From: Sphingomonas desiccabilis
Lineage (GTDB): Bacteria; Pseudomonadota; Alphaproteobacteria; Sphingomonadales; Sphingomonadaceae
Assembly (NCBI RefSeq): GCF_004135605.1
Contig: NZ_SDPT01000002.1
Location: 930,001 to 994,000, forward strand
Direction of reading: 5' to 3'
Length of the DNA: 64,000 nucleotides
Shown here: positions 36,372-45,939 of the stretch, one piece after another
Layout of the letters: every line of letters starts with the position of its first letter
How positions within the stretch are numbered: position 1 is the first letter of the stretch
Notes under the pieces: generated by a model
Told to the model about the DNA's origin: nothing
Database searches by the model: none
What the model saw: the letters and a program-made list of their open reading frames with translations, nothing else
Translations under genes and position numbers: made by a program

Positions 36372-39128
36372 TCAGAACCGCTTCCGGACGGTGACGGCGA
36401 TCTGCCGCCCGATCGGGTTCGCCGCAGTCGCGTCATAGCCGCCGCTGCCGTTCACCGTCGGGGCGAAGTCCAGGAACGGCGGGTCCTGATCGAGCAGGTT
36501 GAGCGCATCGAAAGAGACGCTGAAGCCGCCGTCGAAGAACCGGGTCGCGTCGGGATCGCCGACGTCGAAGGTGACGCCCAGATCCACGGTGGTGAAGCTG
36601 CCCACCTTCTGCACCGCGCCATTGGGCAGGGTGTTGTTGTCGTAGCCGCCGACATGGTTGACCAGGAGGCGCGTGTTCACGCCTTCGTAGTTCCAGGTGA
36701 GGCTGGCCCGTCCCTTGAAGGTGAGCGGGTTGAACAGCGTGTTGCGGCGATCGACAAGCGTACCGGCCGGCGTGATCGCTGAACGATAGCGGGTGAGGTA
36801 GGTGGCGTTGGCATTGAGCGTGAAGGTGCCGGCCTCCGCCGTCTCCAGCGAATAGCTGGCGAGCACATCGATGCCGCTCGTCTTGGATCGCCCGAGGTTC
36901 TGGGTGCGGCCATCGATGAACAGGGTTGGATTGTCGGGCAGCACGCCGCGCGCCACCGCAATGCCTTGAGCCAGCAAGTCCTGGATCCGCGCGGCGGCGG
37001 CGGGTCCGCGCAGGATGACGCCGGTGCCGGCGAACTGGTCCTCGCGGCTGAGGATTGCGAGATCGGCAAGGTAGGTATCGACCTGGCCGGTGTAGCTGAC
37101 GTCCCAATAGGTCAGGCTGATCCGCGCATTGGGAAAGGGATCCCAGTCGACGCCTGCCGACCAGGTCGTGGCTTCCTCCGGCCGCAGGTCGAGATTGCCG
37201 CCCGACAGCGCCACGCCCTGAACGATCGTGCCGCCGAGCGAAGGATCGGCATAGGGCTGGACGAACAGGTTCGAGCTGTTGCCGTAGATCTGGGAGAAGA
37301 GAGGCGCCCGGAACGACGTGCCATAGCTGCCGCGGATCACCAGACCGCTCGCCGGCGACCAGTTGACGCCGAACTTGGGGTTCGTGGTGTGGCCGACGTC
37401 GCTGTACTTGTCGTAGCGGACTGCCGCGCTCAGCTCGAGCCGGCGGAGGAACGACACCGCGTTGTCGGGGCCGAACAGCGGCACGAGAACCTCGGCATAG
37501 CCGGAGTCGACCTGGCGGTCGAAGTCGCGGAACGTCGCGACGGTGCTGGGGGCGCCGCGCCGCAGACCCAGCGAGACTTCAAGCTCCTGGCGCTCGTACC
37601 CGGCTGCCAGCTTCACGCCGCCTCCCGGCAGTGTGAACAGCGTGCCGTTGATGCTCGCCTCAACCCCGGTGAAGCGGTTAAGGGTCGGCGCATCGAAGAC
37701 CTGATCGCTGATCGCGGCGAGGACCGCCGCAGACGTGCGGCCGAGCCCATAGGGATCGAAGGCGGTGGCCGGGTTGCTGCTGGCGAGGGCCGCGTTGAGC
37801 GCGGGCGTGTTGATGCCGTTCGGCGTGTTGGCGGTGTCGTTGGACCGGCCGTAGATCAGCTGGCCCTGCACCTGCCAGCCGCCGAAACTGGCCCGCAGGC
37901 CGCCGGCACCCTGCCAGCTGCGGGTGAAGCCGGTAGTCTCGTTGTTGGGCAGGTCGTCGAGGCGGATCTGGACCGTCTCCGGGCCGGTGGTGCCCGGCGG
38001 GCGCACGAAAAAGGCGTTGGTCGTCGGGATGGTGACCGTCGCACCGGTATACCCGTTCAGGCGGCGGAAGCTGCGCTTGGAGAAATAGCCGTCGCCGAAG
38101 GCGTCGAGCCAGTCGGTGATGTGCGCCGTGAAGGTTCCGTTCACGCTGTCGTACTTGGTCTCGGGGAACAGGTCCTGGCCCCGGAACCCCTCGCACAGAT
38201 TGGCGGTACCGCGCACCAGTTGCCCGGCGGTGGCCGGAGTTACGCCCCCGGCGGGGATCGCGTAATTGGCGCCGTCGACCGTTAGGGTGCCGGGATTGCA
38301 CTGGGTGGAGCGGAAGTCGCGGCCGCCGAATCGCCGCTGGTCGCTCGTGAAGAAGCTGCGGTCGTCGCCGGACAGGTTGCTGCGGAAGACATGCTCATAG
38401 GCGACCATGACCTGGCCCCAGTCGCCGGTGCGTCCCCCTGCGATGCCGAACTGGCTCTCGTGGAAATTGTCGGCAAAGCCCATGCGGGCGATGGTCTCGA
38501 CGCCGTTCAGGCTGCGCCGCGGGATCAGGTTCACTACGCCGGCGATCGCGTCGGAGCCGTAGACGGCCGAAGCGCCGTCCGCGACGACCTCGACCCGCTC
38601 CAGACCGAGCGAGGGAATGATGGAAGGATCGACCGAGCGGCTGTTGTTCACCACGCGGTGCCCATCGAGGATGGTGAGGGTCGCGTAGGGGCCGATCCCG
38701 CGAATGTTGATCGAGTTGCCGAAGGTGATGTTGCTGTTGCCGCCGGACTGGCCTCGCGAATTCTCGGACGTGCCGAGATCGAAAACCTGGGGGATTTCCT
38801 TGATCAGGCGATCGGTGGTCACGGCGCCGGAGGCTTCGATGGCCTTGCGGTCCACCGCGATCACGGTGGACCCCACGGGAGCGGCGCCGCGGATGCGGCT
38901 ACCGGTCACGACGATGTCGCCGCCCTGCACATCGCCGCTGCCGATGGTGACAGGGCCGGCCGTGGCGGCGTCAGTCTGGACGGAAGCGGGCGCATCGGCC
39001 GCGCCCTGTTGTGAACTGCCGGCGCTCGGATCGGCCGCCTGGGCGGCGGCGGAACCCGCCCAGCCGAGTGCAGCCAAGGTTACGCCCGTGGCGAACAGAA
39101 TGCGATGCCGGCGAAGCTTGCTGTGCAT
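36372..39128 (-). CDS. TonB-dependent outer-membrane receptor
   Basis: A complete 918-residue receptor. The signal peptide ends around AAAQ (residue 30). IVVTGSRIRGAAPVGSTVIA marks the TonB-box region and plug start, VEVVADGASAVYGSDAI lies in the plug, and the barrel ends with IAVTVRKRF, a terminal aromatic residue as needed for outer-membrane assembly. It is a paralogue of the receptor at 1-1826; both carry a CNPGT segment and YAIP-GGVT repeats in the same barrel loop. It follows the CocE-type hydrolase by 27 bp, so the hydrolase substrate is likely its cargo. Confidence 0.95.
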   Translation of the reverse strand: MHSKLRRHRILFATGVTLAALGWAGSAAAQAADPSAGSSQQGAADAPASVQTDAATAGPVTIGSGDVQGGDIVVTGSRIRGAAPVGSTVIAVDRKAIEASGAVTTDRLIKEIPQVFDLGTSENSRGQSGGNSNITFGNSINIRGIGPYATLTILDGHRVVNNSRSVDPSIIPSLGLERVEVVADGASAVYGSDAIAGVVNLIPRRSLNGVETIARMGFADNFHESQFGIAGGRTGDWGQVMVAYEHVFRSNLSGDDRSFFTSDQRRFGGRDFRSTQCNPGTLTVDGANYAIPAGGVTPATAGQLVRGTANLCEGFRGQDLFPETKYDSVNGTFTAHITDWLDAFGDGYFSKRSFRRLNGYTGATVTIPTTNAFFVRPPGTTGPETVQIRLDDLPNNETTGFTRSWQGAGGLRASFGGWQVQGQLIYGRSNDTANTPNGINTPALNAALASSNPATAFDPYGLGRTSAAVLAAISDQVFDAPTLNRFTGVEASINGTLFTLPGGGVKLAAGYERQELEVSLGLRRGAPSTVATFRDFDRQVDSGYAEVLVPLFGPDNAVSFLRRLELSAAVRYDKYSDVGHTTNPKFGVNWSPASGLVIRGSYGTSFRAPLFSQIYGNSSNLFVQPYADPSLGGTIVQGVALSGGNLDLRPEEATTWSAGVDWDPFPNARISLTYWDVSYTGQVDTYLADLAILSREDQFAGTGVILRGPAAAARIQDLLAQGIAVARGVLPDNPTLFIDGRTQNLGRSKTSGIDVLASYSLETAEAGTFTLNANATYLTRYRSAITPAGTLVDRRNTLFNPLTFKGRASLTWNYEGVNTRLLVNHVGGYDNNTLPNGAVQKVGSFTTVDLGVTFDVGDPDATRFFDGGFSVSFDALNLLDQDPPFLDFAPTVNGSGGYDATAANPIGRQIAVTVRKRF

Positions 39129-39155
39129 GGTTCTGGTCCTTGAAGTCGCTGGAAT

Positions 39156-40925
39156 TCAGCGGAAGCGGACGGGGGTGGCGAACGGTATGTCGATGTGCGA
39201 CGGCGATCCGGCGAACACGGTGACCGTCTCGGCAAGAGAGCCACGGATCTCGGCCAAGTTGCGCTGGCGGGGGTCGGCGCCTGTCAGGGTGACGCGGAGC
39301 CGGTGGCCGGCGGCGACCGTGTAGGCGCGCGGCGAAAGCGCGAAGGACAAGGTGGCGGGCTGCCCCGGAACCGCCGGGGCGACGTCCGCCTTCAGGCCGG
39401 AATGATAGGGGAGCCCAAGGCGCTCATAGGGAGCCGTGGCGGTCTTGCGGTGGCTGAACGCCAGGCGGCCGAAGGCGAGCATCGATACCTTGCCGGCCGG
39501 ATCGACATCCTCGAGATAGCCGAACAGGTTGGCGTCCCGGCCGTCGATCGCGGCGCGGACGGTCAGGACCGGATAGCCCTCGATCGCTGCGTCGCTCGCC
39601 AAGGGGCGGCTGGTGAAGGTCAGACCCTTGCCATCCAGGGGGCTCGGCCAGAACTGGAAATAGTCCTTGGTGGCGACGCTGTAATCGACCTTGAACGGCA
39701 ACGGCTTGGGCTTGGACGGATTAGCTCCGATGCTACCGGCATCGACTGCGGCAGGCGCGTCGTTGGGGGCCGCAGAGAGGTAGAGCGTGGTGCGCTTCAG
39801 CTTCGCGCCGGGAAGCGTGTCCCGCTGCACCAGCGTTCCGCCATCCCCCTGTTCGCGCCACCAGCTGTAGCGGGGCTCGCGCTCGATCCCGTTGTCGATC
39901 CCCTTCAGATAGTGGTCGAAGAAGCGGCGTTGCTCGCCAACGATGTCGAACACCTTGGGCGGCTCGCAATGGCTGCCGGGGCCGATGATCATCTTGGCCC
40001 GTAGATTGGCCGCGGCCTGGATGATCTGCTCGGTCGGCTCGTCGCTCCAATTGCTCCACAGATACCAGGCGAGCTGGGGACTGCGGAGGGCGGGAAGGTG
40101 GGTGTAGGGACCGACCTCCTCCCAGAAACGGGTTCCGGTAAGCGGCGACATGTCGTCGCGGTGGGGCATGCCCGCCCACAGCTGCGCCATCGGCGTGTTG
40201 CGGGAATGCTCCGCCACCGCGGCCTTCAGCAGGCTGCCGTCGCGATCGGCGTCGACGGGCACCGTTGCGAGATCGACCTCGGGCGGCTCGTCGGGACGGG
40301 TGTTGAACTGCGCGGTGATGCCGCCGTTGCGGACGAACGCGTATTTGTCGAGATCGGTCGCCGCGGCGAAGACCGCCTTCAGTGCCGGCGGGAGGGTGCC
40401 GGCAACCAGCATCGCGCTGCCGCCGAGATAGGAGCATCCGGTCATGCCCACCTTGCCGGTGCTGTACGGCTGGGCGGCGAGCCACTGGATGACGTCGTAC
40501 CCGTCCCGTGCCTCGGTGCGATCGAGGAATCCGCGGCGAGCGCCGAAGGACGCCCCCTTGCCGCGCACGTCCGCAGTCGCGACCACGTATCCAGCATGGA
40601 CGAGCTTGCGCAGGCCGAAGGTGGTGGAGTCGATCAGATCGACGATCTCCCCGTCCTTGCGATAGCGGGCCCGGTAGGGTGTGAAGGCGAACACCACCGG
40701 GTATCGGCCCTCGCGGACCCGGCCATCCTTGGCGGGCCTGTACACGTTCACCGACAAGCGGGTGCCGTCACGAACCGGCAGATAGAAGGAGGAGCGGACG
40801 ACGGCAGGATCGTCGGCCACCGTGACGGTGACATCGTTCTGCGCCACGGCGACTGAGCCGGCCAGGGTGCTCACGGCGAGAACCGCGCCGCTCAGGCAAG
40901 CGCATGTGAAGCGACGAGTCGCCAC
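39156..40925 (-). CDS. exported CocE/NonD-family hydrolase (X-Pro dipeptidyl-peptidase S15-like)
   Basis: A 589-residue serine hydrolase of the CocE/NonD type, acting on esters, acyl groups or X-Pro peptides. A signal peptide (residues 1-28, ending SVAVAQ) sends it to the periplasm. The core includes FYLPVRDGTRLSVNVYRP, DVRGKGASFG and the nucleophile Ser165 in GCSYLGG; GPGSHCEPP holds the likely catalytic His. The C-terminal jelly-roll starts around 370. The start is GTG at 40925 with AGGAGAGG upstream; the longer open frame to 41000 covers the promoter. It is co-directional with the TonB receptor behind it. Confidence 0.88.
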   Translation of the reverse strand: MATRRFTCACLSGAVLAVSTLAGSVAVAQNDVTVTVADDPAVVRSSFYLPVRDGTRLSVNVYRPAKDGRVREGRYPVVFAFTPYRARYRKDGEIVDLIDSTTFGLRKLVHAGYVVATADVRGKGASFGARRGFLDRTEARDGYDVIQWLAAQPYSTGKVGMTGCSYLGGSAMLVAGTLPPALKAVFAAATDLDKYAFVRNGGITAQFNTRPDEPPEVDLATVPVDADRDGSLLKAAVAEHSRNTPMAQLWAGMPHRDDMSPLTGTRFWEEVGPYTHLPALRSPQLAWYLWSNWSDEPTEQIIQAAANLRAKMIIGPGSHCEPPKVFDIVGEQRRFFDHYLKGIDNGIEREPRYSWWREQGDGGTLVQRDTLPGAKLKRTTLYLSAAPNDAPAAVDAGSIGANPSKPKPLPFKVDYSVATKDYFQFWPSPLDGKGLTFTSRPLASDAAIEGYPVLTVRAAIDGRDANLFGYLEDVDPAGKVSMLAFGRLAFSHRKTATAPYERLGLPYHSGLKADVAPAVPGQPATLSFALSPRAYTVAAGHRLRVTLTGADPRQRNLAEIRGSLAETVTVFAGSPSHIDIPFATPVRFR

Positions 40926-41230
40926 GAGCCTCTCCTTTCCAATCGAGTGCTTCTCCGAGCACCTGCAATAGGTGTAAGGTAATTCAGTACGCTCTTTCAA
41001 CTGTTATGTGAAAAAACATCTGGATCGGGCTCGCAGGGCGCGTTGCACGATGGCGATGCGCCGGCACCCATGGGGGGGGGCACGGGAAGTTTCGCGTCCT
41101 CGGAGCTGCAAGATTCCCATGCGGTCCATCAGCTGCTCGGCGCGAGCGGAACTCCGGCACCCCTGCGCTCATTCAGTCACGGAGCGGGAGAGGGCCACGG
41201 CCACGGCTGGGACGGACGGTGACAGAGACG
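40926..41230. other. 305-bp intergenic region with promoter of the CocE-type operon
   Basis: This gap between divergent genes has an AT-rich core. On the minus strand TTGAAA (40995-41000) and TTACAC (40972-40977), 17 bp apart, form a candidate promoter for the hydrolase-receptor operon. A run of nine G at 41072-41080 stands closer to the SGNH gene. I see no gene or RNA in it. Confidence 0.45.
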
Positions 41231-41857
41231 ATGAACCACGTGGCGCTGCTGGGCGACTCGATCCTCGACAATCGCGCCTATGTCGCGCCAGAGCCGGATG
41301 TCGCCGAGCAGCTGCGCGCTCGGCTCGGCAGGGACTGGCGCGTGAGCCTGGTAGCCGTGGACGGGCACGTCACGGGGGATGTCGAGCGGCGGCAGATCGA
41401 CCGGATCCCGCCCGATGCCACGCATCTGATCGTCTCCGCAGGCGGCAACGATGCGCTCGGTCATGCGTCGGTGCTGAGCGCACGCGCTGAAACCGTGGCG
41501 GACGCGGTCGACCTGCTGGCGGATGCGCAGGCGAGTTTTGCCGCGTCCTACACCCGCATGATCGATGCCGTGGCGAGGCGGGGCCTGCCGACGGCGGTGT
41601 GTACCATCTATGACGCGAACCATCCTGAGCCGCAGCACCGGCTGGTGGTGGCATCGCTGGCGCTGTTCAACGACGTGATCACCCGGGCGGCGTTCTCGCG
41701 CGGGCTGCCGGTGATTGATCTCCGCCTGATCTGCACCGATCCGGCCGACTATGCGAACCCGATCGAGCCCTCCGCACTCGGCGGTGAGAAGATCGCCGGC
41801 GCGATCGCAGATCTCGTCCGGCAGGAGCCGAGCGGGCGTTCCTCGGTGTGGTGCTGA
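41231..41857 (+). CDS. SGNH/GDSL-type hydrolase
   Basis: A 208-residue esterase-like protein. Block I is LLGDSILDN with nucleophile Ser10, the block with Gly/Asn is VSAGGNDALGH, and a late segment NPIEPSALGGEKIAGAI takes the place of the usual DxxH block, so the catalytic His is not obvious. No signal peptide is visible. The ATG at 41231 is used; GTG at 41219 is an alternative with a better upstream GGGA. Confidence 0.78.
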   Translation: MNHVALLGDSILDNRAYVAPEPDVAEQLRARLGRDWRVSLVAVDGHVTGDVERRQIDRIPPDATHLIVSAGGNDALGHASVLSARAETVADAVDLLADAQASFAASYTRMIDAVARRGLPTAVCTIYDANHPEPQHRLVVASLALFNDVITRAAFSRGLPVIDLRLICTDPADYANPIEPSALGGEKIAGAIADLVRQEPSGRSSVWC

Positions 41858-41873
41858 GCGGGCCGTCGCTTTG

Positions 41874-42377
41874 ATGGGCCGCCGCAAGGCTGCGGACGCG
41901 GGTGCGAGATCGCATGCGGCAACCTTCCCAGGTGCCGCCCCTCTGCCGGCATGGCGTGACACCGTGCGGGTGGCGGCGGTCGTCCTCTCCGGCGTCTTCG
42001 TGCTGCTGGGCGGCTTGTTCGTGCTCGCGCCCGAAGCGGGAGCCGCCTTGTACGGGTTCGGGGAGCGGAGCGAGGCCGGGCTCTTCTACGTGCGGGCGGT
42101 GGGCGTGCGCGACGTGGCGCTTGCAATCTACCTCTTTGGTCTCGCCATCGCCGGGTTTCGGCAGGCACTGCGAGTGGTGGCCCTCGGAACGCTGGTCATT
42201 CCGATTGGAGACATGCTGCTTCTCGCGGCTTCCGGCGCCGGTGGTCCCGTGCAGTACCTGCTGCACGCGGCGAGCCTGATGTGCTTTGCTGCCTTGGCAG
42301 GGGTGAGTGCGCGCGGTTCGGGCCGGACGACTGCCCACATCTCGGAGCCGGGGGACAGCCGCGGCGGCGCCGACTAG
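41874..42377 (+). CDS. DUF4267-type membrane protein
   Basis: A 167-residue protein with four likely membrane helices and the pattern YGFGERSEAGLFYVRAVGVRDVALA typical of DUF4267 proteins, whose function is unknown. The first ~27 residues are hydrophilic. It starts 16 bp after the SGNH hydrolase stop and may be co-transcribed with it. GTGs further in would remove the hydrophilic leader. Confidence 0.72.
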   Translation: MGRRKAADAGARSHAATFPGAAPLPAWRDTVRVAAVVLSGVFVLLGGLFVLAPEAGAALYGFGERSEAGLFYVRAVGVRDVALAIYLFGLAIAGFRQALRVVALGTLVIPIGDMLLLAASGAGGPVQYLLHAASLMCFAALAGVSARGSGRTTAHISEPGDSRGGAD

Positions 42378-42430
42378 CCTGCCGACCGGCAGAGCGAGAC
42401 CTTACGGATCGTCGATCCGGGCGGGCCGGA

Positions 42431-42625
42431 TCAATCGTCCCTGCGGGCGGCCGTTCCCGGCACGCCGAGCTTCGCCGCGACGCGCTGCACGTCTTCGTCG
42501 GAAGGGGCAGGCGGAAGTGCCTCGCCGGGGGCAAGGGCTTCGTCGGGGATGCCGGGGCCCGTCCCCGCGATGCTTTCGTCCCGCGCGCGTTCGTTCGGGC
42601 CGTTGCTGATCTTGCGCTCGTTCAT
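42431..42625 (-). CDS. small acidic hypothetical protein (64 aa)
   Basis: A 64-residue soluble protein, MNERKISNGPNERARDES at its N-terminus and rich in Glu, Asp and Pro (IPDEALAPGEALPPAPSDED). The ATG at 42625 has GGAG seven bases upstream. It is divergent from the Tat-type SDR gene. No function is recognised. Confidence 0.55.
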   Translation of the reverse strand: MNERKISNGPNERARDESIAGTGPGIPDEALAPGEALPPAPSDEDVQRVAAKLGVPGTAARRDD

Positions 42626-42785
42626 GGAGATTCTCCGTGTGGATCCGGTCAACGCGCGGGTGCCGCGGATTGCGCCACCGGTGCCGCACGTTTCCTGCGA
42701 GAACCCCGCCCGGTACTCGTCCGTCCCTGCCGCAACCTTTGGTGCCGCCGCCCGTTCGGCTCTCGCGCAATCAGGAGAACAGGCA

Positions 42786-43778
42786 GTGGGTACGGGCGAA
42801 CCTTCACGCCGAGCGGTGCTCGGCGGAGCGGCTTTGGGCCTGGCGGCGACTGCCGCCCCGGGAATGGCCCAGACCGCAGGCGCGGGTGCAAGCCCGGCTC
42901 CGCTGCGCGATCCGCGGAGCAAATATACCGCTGGGCCCTTTCCCGAACAGCGCCAGCCCTGGCCTGGCCTGCAGAGCAAGATGAGCCCGCGTCCCGATTG
43001 CGGGGAAAGCAGCTACAAGGGCTCGGGCAAGCTCCTGGGCCGAAAGGCGCTGATCACCGGCGGCGATAGCGGCATCGGGCGTGCGGCAGCCATCGCCTAT
43101 GCTCGGGAAGGCGCCGATGTGGCGATCAACTACCACCCGGACGAGGAGCCGGATGCCCGCGAGGTCGTCTCCCTGATCCGCGACGCGGGGCGAAAGGCGG
43201 TGGCCATCCCGATGGACATCCGCGGCCTCGACAATTGCAGGCGCATCATCGCACGCGCAGTGGAAGGGCTGGGCGGCCTCGACATCCTCGTCAACAACGC
43301 TGCCTATCAGCAAAGCAAGTCCGACATCTCGGAGATCAGCGATGAGCAGATGGTCCGGACGTTCGAGACCAATATCTTCGCGACGTTCCGCCTCAGCAAG
43401 AGCGCCATCCCGCACCTGAAGCCCGGCGCCGTGATCATCAACACGGGCTCGGTGAACAGCTATGACCCGGGCGAGGAACTGCTCGACTATGCCTCGACCA
43501 AGGGTGCGATCCTGATTTTCACGAAGGGGCTGGCCAAGCAGCTCGCCAAGAAGGGGATCCGCGTCAACATGGTCGCTCCGGGCCCATTCTGGACGCCGCT
43601 GCAAGTCGCCGGCGGACAACTGCCCGGAAAGCTCGGTGAGTTCGGCAAGGACACGCCGCTGGGACGCGCGGGGCAACCGGCGGAACTGGCGGCGCATTAC
43701 GTGCTTCTCGCCTCCGACGATGCGAGCTTCACCACTGGTGGGGTGGTCGGCGCGAATGGCGGTGAGGGGAGCCCCTGA
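42786..43778 (+). CDS. short-chain dehydrogenase with Tat-type signal (YghA-like)
   Basis: A 330-residue SDR. The N-terminus EPSRRAVLGGAALGLAA is a twin-arginine signal, implying export in folded form. After a spacer with FPEQRQPWPGLQSKM, the SDR core shows ITGGDSGIGRAAA (cofactor), DILVNNAAYQQ and YASTKGA (catalytic Tyr-Lys), with INTGSVNSY upstream. The extended N-terminal spacer and core resemble YghA-type aldehyde reductases. The GTG start at 42786 has AGGAGAAC upstream. An oxidoreductase using NAD(P)H in the periplasm is puzzling, since that cofactor is scarce there; the dinucleotide could be tightly bound. Confidence 0.85.
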   Translation: MGTGEPSRRAVLGGAALGLAATAAPGMAQTAGAGASPAPLRDPRSKYTAGPFPEQRQPWPGLQSKMSPRPDCGESSYKGSGKLLGRKALITGGDSGIGRAAAIAYAREGADVAINYHPDEEPDAREVVSLIRDAGRKAVAIPMDIRGLDNCRRIIARAVEGLGGLDILVNNAAYQQSKSDISEISDEQMVRTFETNIFATFRLSKSAIPHLKPGAVIINTGSVNSYDPGEELLDYASTKGAILIFTKGLAKQLAKKGIRVNMVAPGPFWTPLQVAGGQLPGKLGEFGKDTPLGRAGQPAELAAHYVLLASDDASFTTGGVVGANGGEGSP

Positions 43779-43839
43779 CGCCGTGGCGGGCCGGCCCCCA
43801 AGCGCGGGAACTCCTCTGGCTCCCGCCGCTTGAGCCGGC

Positions 43840-44715
43840 ATGACCGAGGACCAACTGATCGCCGCGGGTTGGACGAGCCGCGAGGTGCGGGCGAACGGCA
43901 TCGACCTGCATGTCGTGGAGGCCGGACCGCGAGACGGGCAGCCGCTTCTGCTGCTGCACGGGTTCCCGGAATTCTGGTGGGCGTGGCGCAAGCAGATCCA
44001 GCCGCTGGCCGACGCGGGCTTTCGGGTGATCGTCCCCGATCTGCGCGGCTATAATCTCAGCGAGGCGCCGGAGGGCCTCGCCTCCTACGACCTCGACGTG
44101 CTCGCAGCCGATGTGGTCGCCCTAGCCGAGGCTCTGGACGTGCGCCGTTTCGACCTCGTCGGCCATGACTGGGGTGGCGTGATCGCCTGGTGGGTCGCGG
44201 CTCGCCACGCCGGCCACGCCGAGAAGCTGGTGATCCTCGACGCCCCGCATCCGGACGTGTGGGGAGGGCAGGCGCTCAAGCACCCGAGCCAGGCGCTGCG
44301 GAGCAGCTATGCCATGTTCTTCCAGCTTCCCTGGCTGCCCGAGGCGGTGTTCGGGAGCTTCGACTTCGCGGCCCTTCGCACGATGGTGGAGGGATCGGCC
44401 GCTCCCGGCGCGTTCGAGCCGCGGGCGCTCGACCGCTACGTGCAGGCATGGCAGCGCCCCGGGCGGTTCACCGCCATGCTGAACTATTACCGCGCGCTGC
44501 GGCACCGCAGGTCCGGCGGATCGGCTCGGATCAAGGTGCCCACACGGATCCTGTGGGGCGGCAAGGACAGCTTCCTGGAGCCGCATGTCGCACGTGCGAG
44601 CCTGACGCAGTGCGAGCAGGGCGACCTGGAGATCCTGGAGGATGCGACCCACTGGCTGCATCTCGAGCAGCCCGAGCGGGTGACAGCGCGGATTCTCGAT
44701 CACCTCCAATCTTGA
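43840..44715 (+). CDS. alpha/beta hydrolase, epoxide hydrolase-like
   Basis: A 291-residue hydrolase of the epoxide hydrolase / haloalkane dehalogenase type. HGFPEFWWAWR is the oxyanion segment, the nucleophile is Asp110 in GHDWGG, the acid lies in WGGKDSFLE and the base is His in ATHWLHLEQPE. An Asp nucleophile excludes ordinary esterases. No signal peptide is present. It follows the Tat-type SDR by 61 bp. Confidence 0.87.
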   Translation: MTEDQLIAAGWTSREVRANGIDLHVVEAGPRDGQPLLLLHGFPEFWWAWRKQIQPLADAGFRVIVPDLRGYNLSEAPEGLASYDLDVLAADVVALAEALDVRRFDLVGHDWGGVIAWWVAARHAGHAEKLVILDAPHPDVWGGQALKHPSQALRSSYAMFFQLPWLPEAVFGSFDFAALRTMVEGSAAPGAFEPRALDRYVQAWQRPGRFTAMLNYYRALRHRRSGGSARIKVPTRILWGGKDSFLEPHVARASLTQCEQGDLEILEDATHWLHLEQPERVTARILDHLQS

Positions 44716-44804
44716 ACCCACCGTGATGACCGGCTGCCGGAGCGGGATAGAAGCGCCCCCGGGATCGTTCGGACGTCAGAAGCTTGGACAGAGGGGCTGA
44801 CGGC

Positions 44805-45590
44805 ATGCGCTTTTCCGGACAGGTGGCATTGGTGACCGGCGCGGGCTCCGGCATCGGCAAGGCCGTTGCACTGCGGCTTGCGGGAGAAGGCTGCGCAGTC
44901 GGGGTGCTGACCCACACTGCCGAGGATGCCGAACGGGTCTCCCGGCAGATTGCGGATGCAGGCGGTCGCGCCCTGCCGCTCGTCGCGGATGTCTCCCGCG
45001 AGGACCAGGTGAAGGCCGCGGTTGCCGATCTCGTGCGCGCCTATGGGCGGCTCGATCATGTGTTTGCGAACGCCGGCATCAACGGCGTCTGGGCTCCGAT
45101 CGACGAACTCGGGCCCGACGAGTGGGACCGCACCATCAACACCAATCTGCGGGGCACCTACCTCACGCTCCACTATGCCGTCCCGCACCTGAAGCGTGCA
45201 GGCGCCGGCGCCATCGTGATCACGGCGTCGGTGAACGGCACCCGCATCTTCTCGAACGCCGGGGCGACCGCCTACAGCTGCACCAAGGCGGCGCAGGTCG
45301 CGATGACGCAAATGCTCGCGCTGGAGCTCGCCAAGTTCCGGATCCGCGTGAACGCGATCTGCCCCGGGAAGATCGGGACGAACATCGAGGACAGCACGAC
45401 GCACCGCGACGCGGCGGTGGCGGGCGAGCCGGTCGAATATCCGGAAGGAAAGATCCCTCTGACGGATGGGGAACCAGGCACCTCCGACGAGGTGGCGGAC
45501 CTCGTGCTTTTCCTGCTTTCGGATCAGGCGCGCCACATCAGCGGCACACCGGTCTGGATCGACGGCGCGGAATCGTTGCTGGTCGGATGA
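44805..45590 (+). CDS. short-chain dehydrogenase/reductase
   Basis: A 261-residue classical SDR: VTGAGSGIGKAVA for the cofactor, HVFANAGING, the Ser in ITASVNG and YSCTKAA with the catalytic Tyr-Lys. The C-terminal part has ICPGKIGTNIED and ISGTPVWIDGAESL. The ATG at 44805 follows GAGGGG. It overlaps the next small gene by 4 bp. The substrate is not predictable. Confidence 0.88.
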   Translation: MRFSGQVALVTGAGSGIGKAVALRLAGEGCAVGVLTHTAEDAERVSRQIADAGGRALPLVADVSREDQVKAAVADLVRAYGRLDHVFANAGINGVWAPIDELGPDEWDRTINTNLRGTYLTLHYAVPHLKRAGAGAIVITASVNGTRIFSNAGATAYSCTKAAQVAMTQMLALELAKFRIRVNAICPGKIGTNIEDSTTHRDAAVAGEPVEYPEGKIPLTDGEPGTSDEVADLVLFLLSDQARHISGTPVWIDGAESLLVG

Positions 45591-45928
45591 GGGAGCCGGT
45601 GGACGATTTGCAGCCCCGCTGGCTCATCGAGCTTTTCCTGCCGACCACTTCTAATGGAGGCACCCGCTTCGCACGCGAGATGTTCGACCGGGTACGCGAT
45701 GAGCTGTTGGAGGGGTTCGGTGGCGTCACCCTGTTCAGCCGAAGTCCGGCCGAGGGGCTTTGGGCGGCGGGGCGCGGCGAGGGCACCGCACGCGATCGGG
45801 TGATCACCGCAGAGGTCATGGCCGACAGTGTGGATCGCGACTGGTGGGCCCGGTACCGGCGGGATCTGGAAGCCCGCTTTTCCCAGGAAGAGATACTGAT
45901 CCGCTGCTATCGCATATGGACGCTCTAG
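45587..45928 (+). CDS. conserved hypothetical protein (113 aa)
   Basis: A 113-residue soluble alpha/beta protein with WLIELFLPTTSNGGTRF, LLEGFGGVTLFSRSPAEGLW and WWARYRRDLEARFSQEEI. I recognise the pattern as a widespread family of unknown function. It overlaps the SDR stop (ATGA), so it is translated with it. No signal peptide or membrane helix is seen. Confidence 0.65.
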   Translation: MREPVDDLQPRWLIELFLPTTSNGGTRFAREMFDRVRDELLEGFGGVTLFSRSPAEGLWAAGRGEGTARDRVITAEVMADSVDRDWWARYRRDLEARFSQEEILIRCYRIWTL

Positions 45929-45939
45929 AAGCGGGTGCC

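Noticed and set aside
41072-41080. run of nine G between the CocE-type and SGNH genes
   Set aside because: It is about 150 bp from the nearest start codon and inside no coding frame, so a phase-variation role is not supported.
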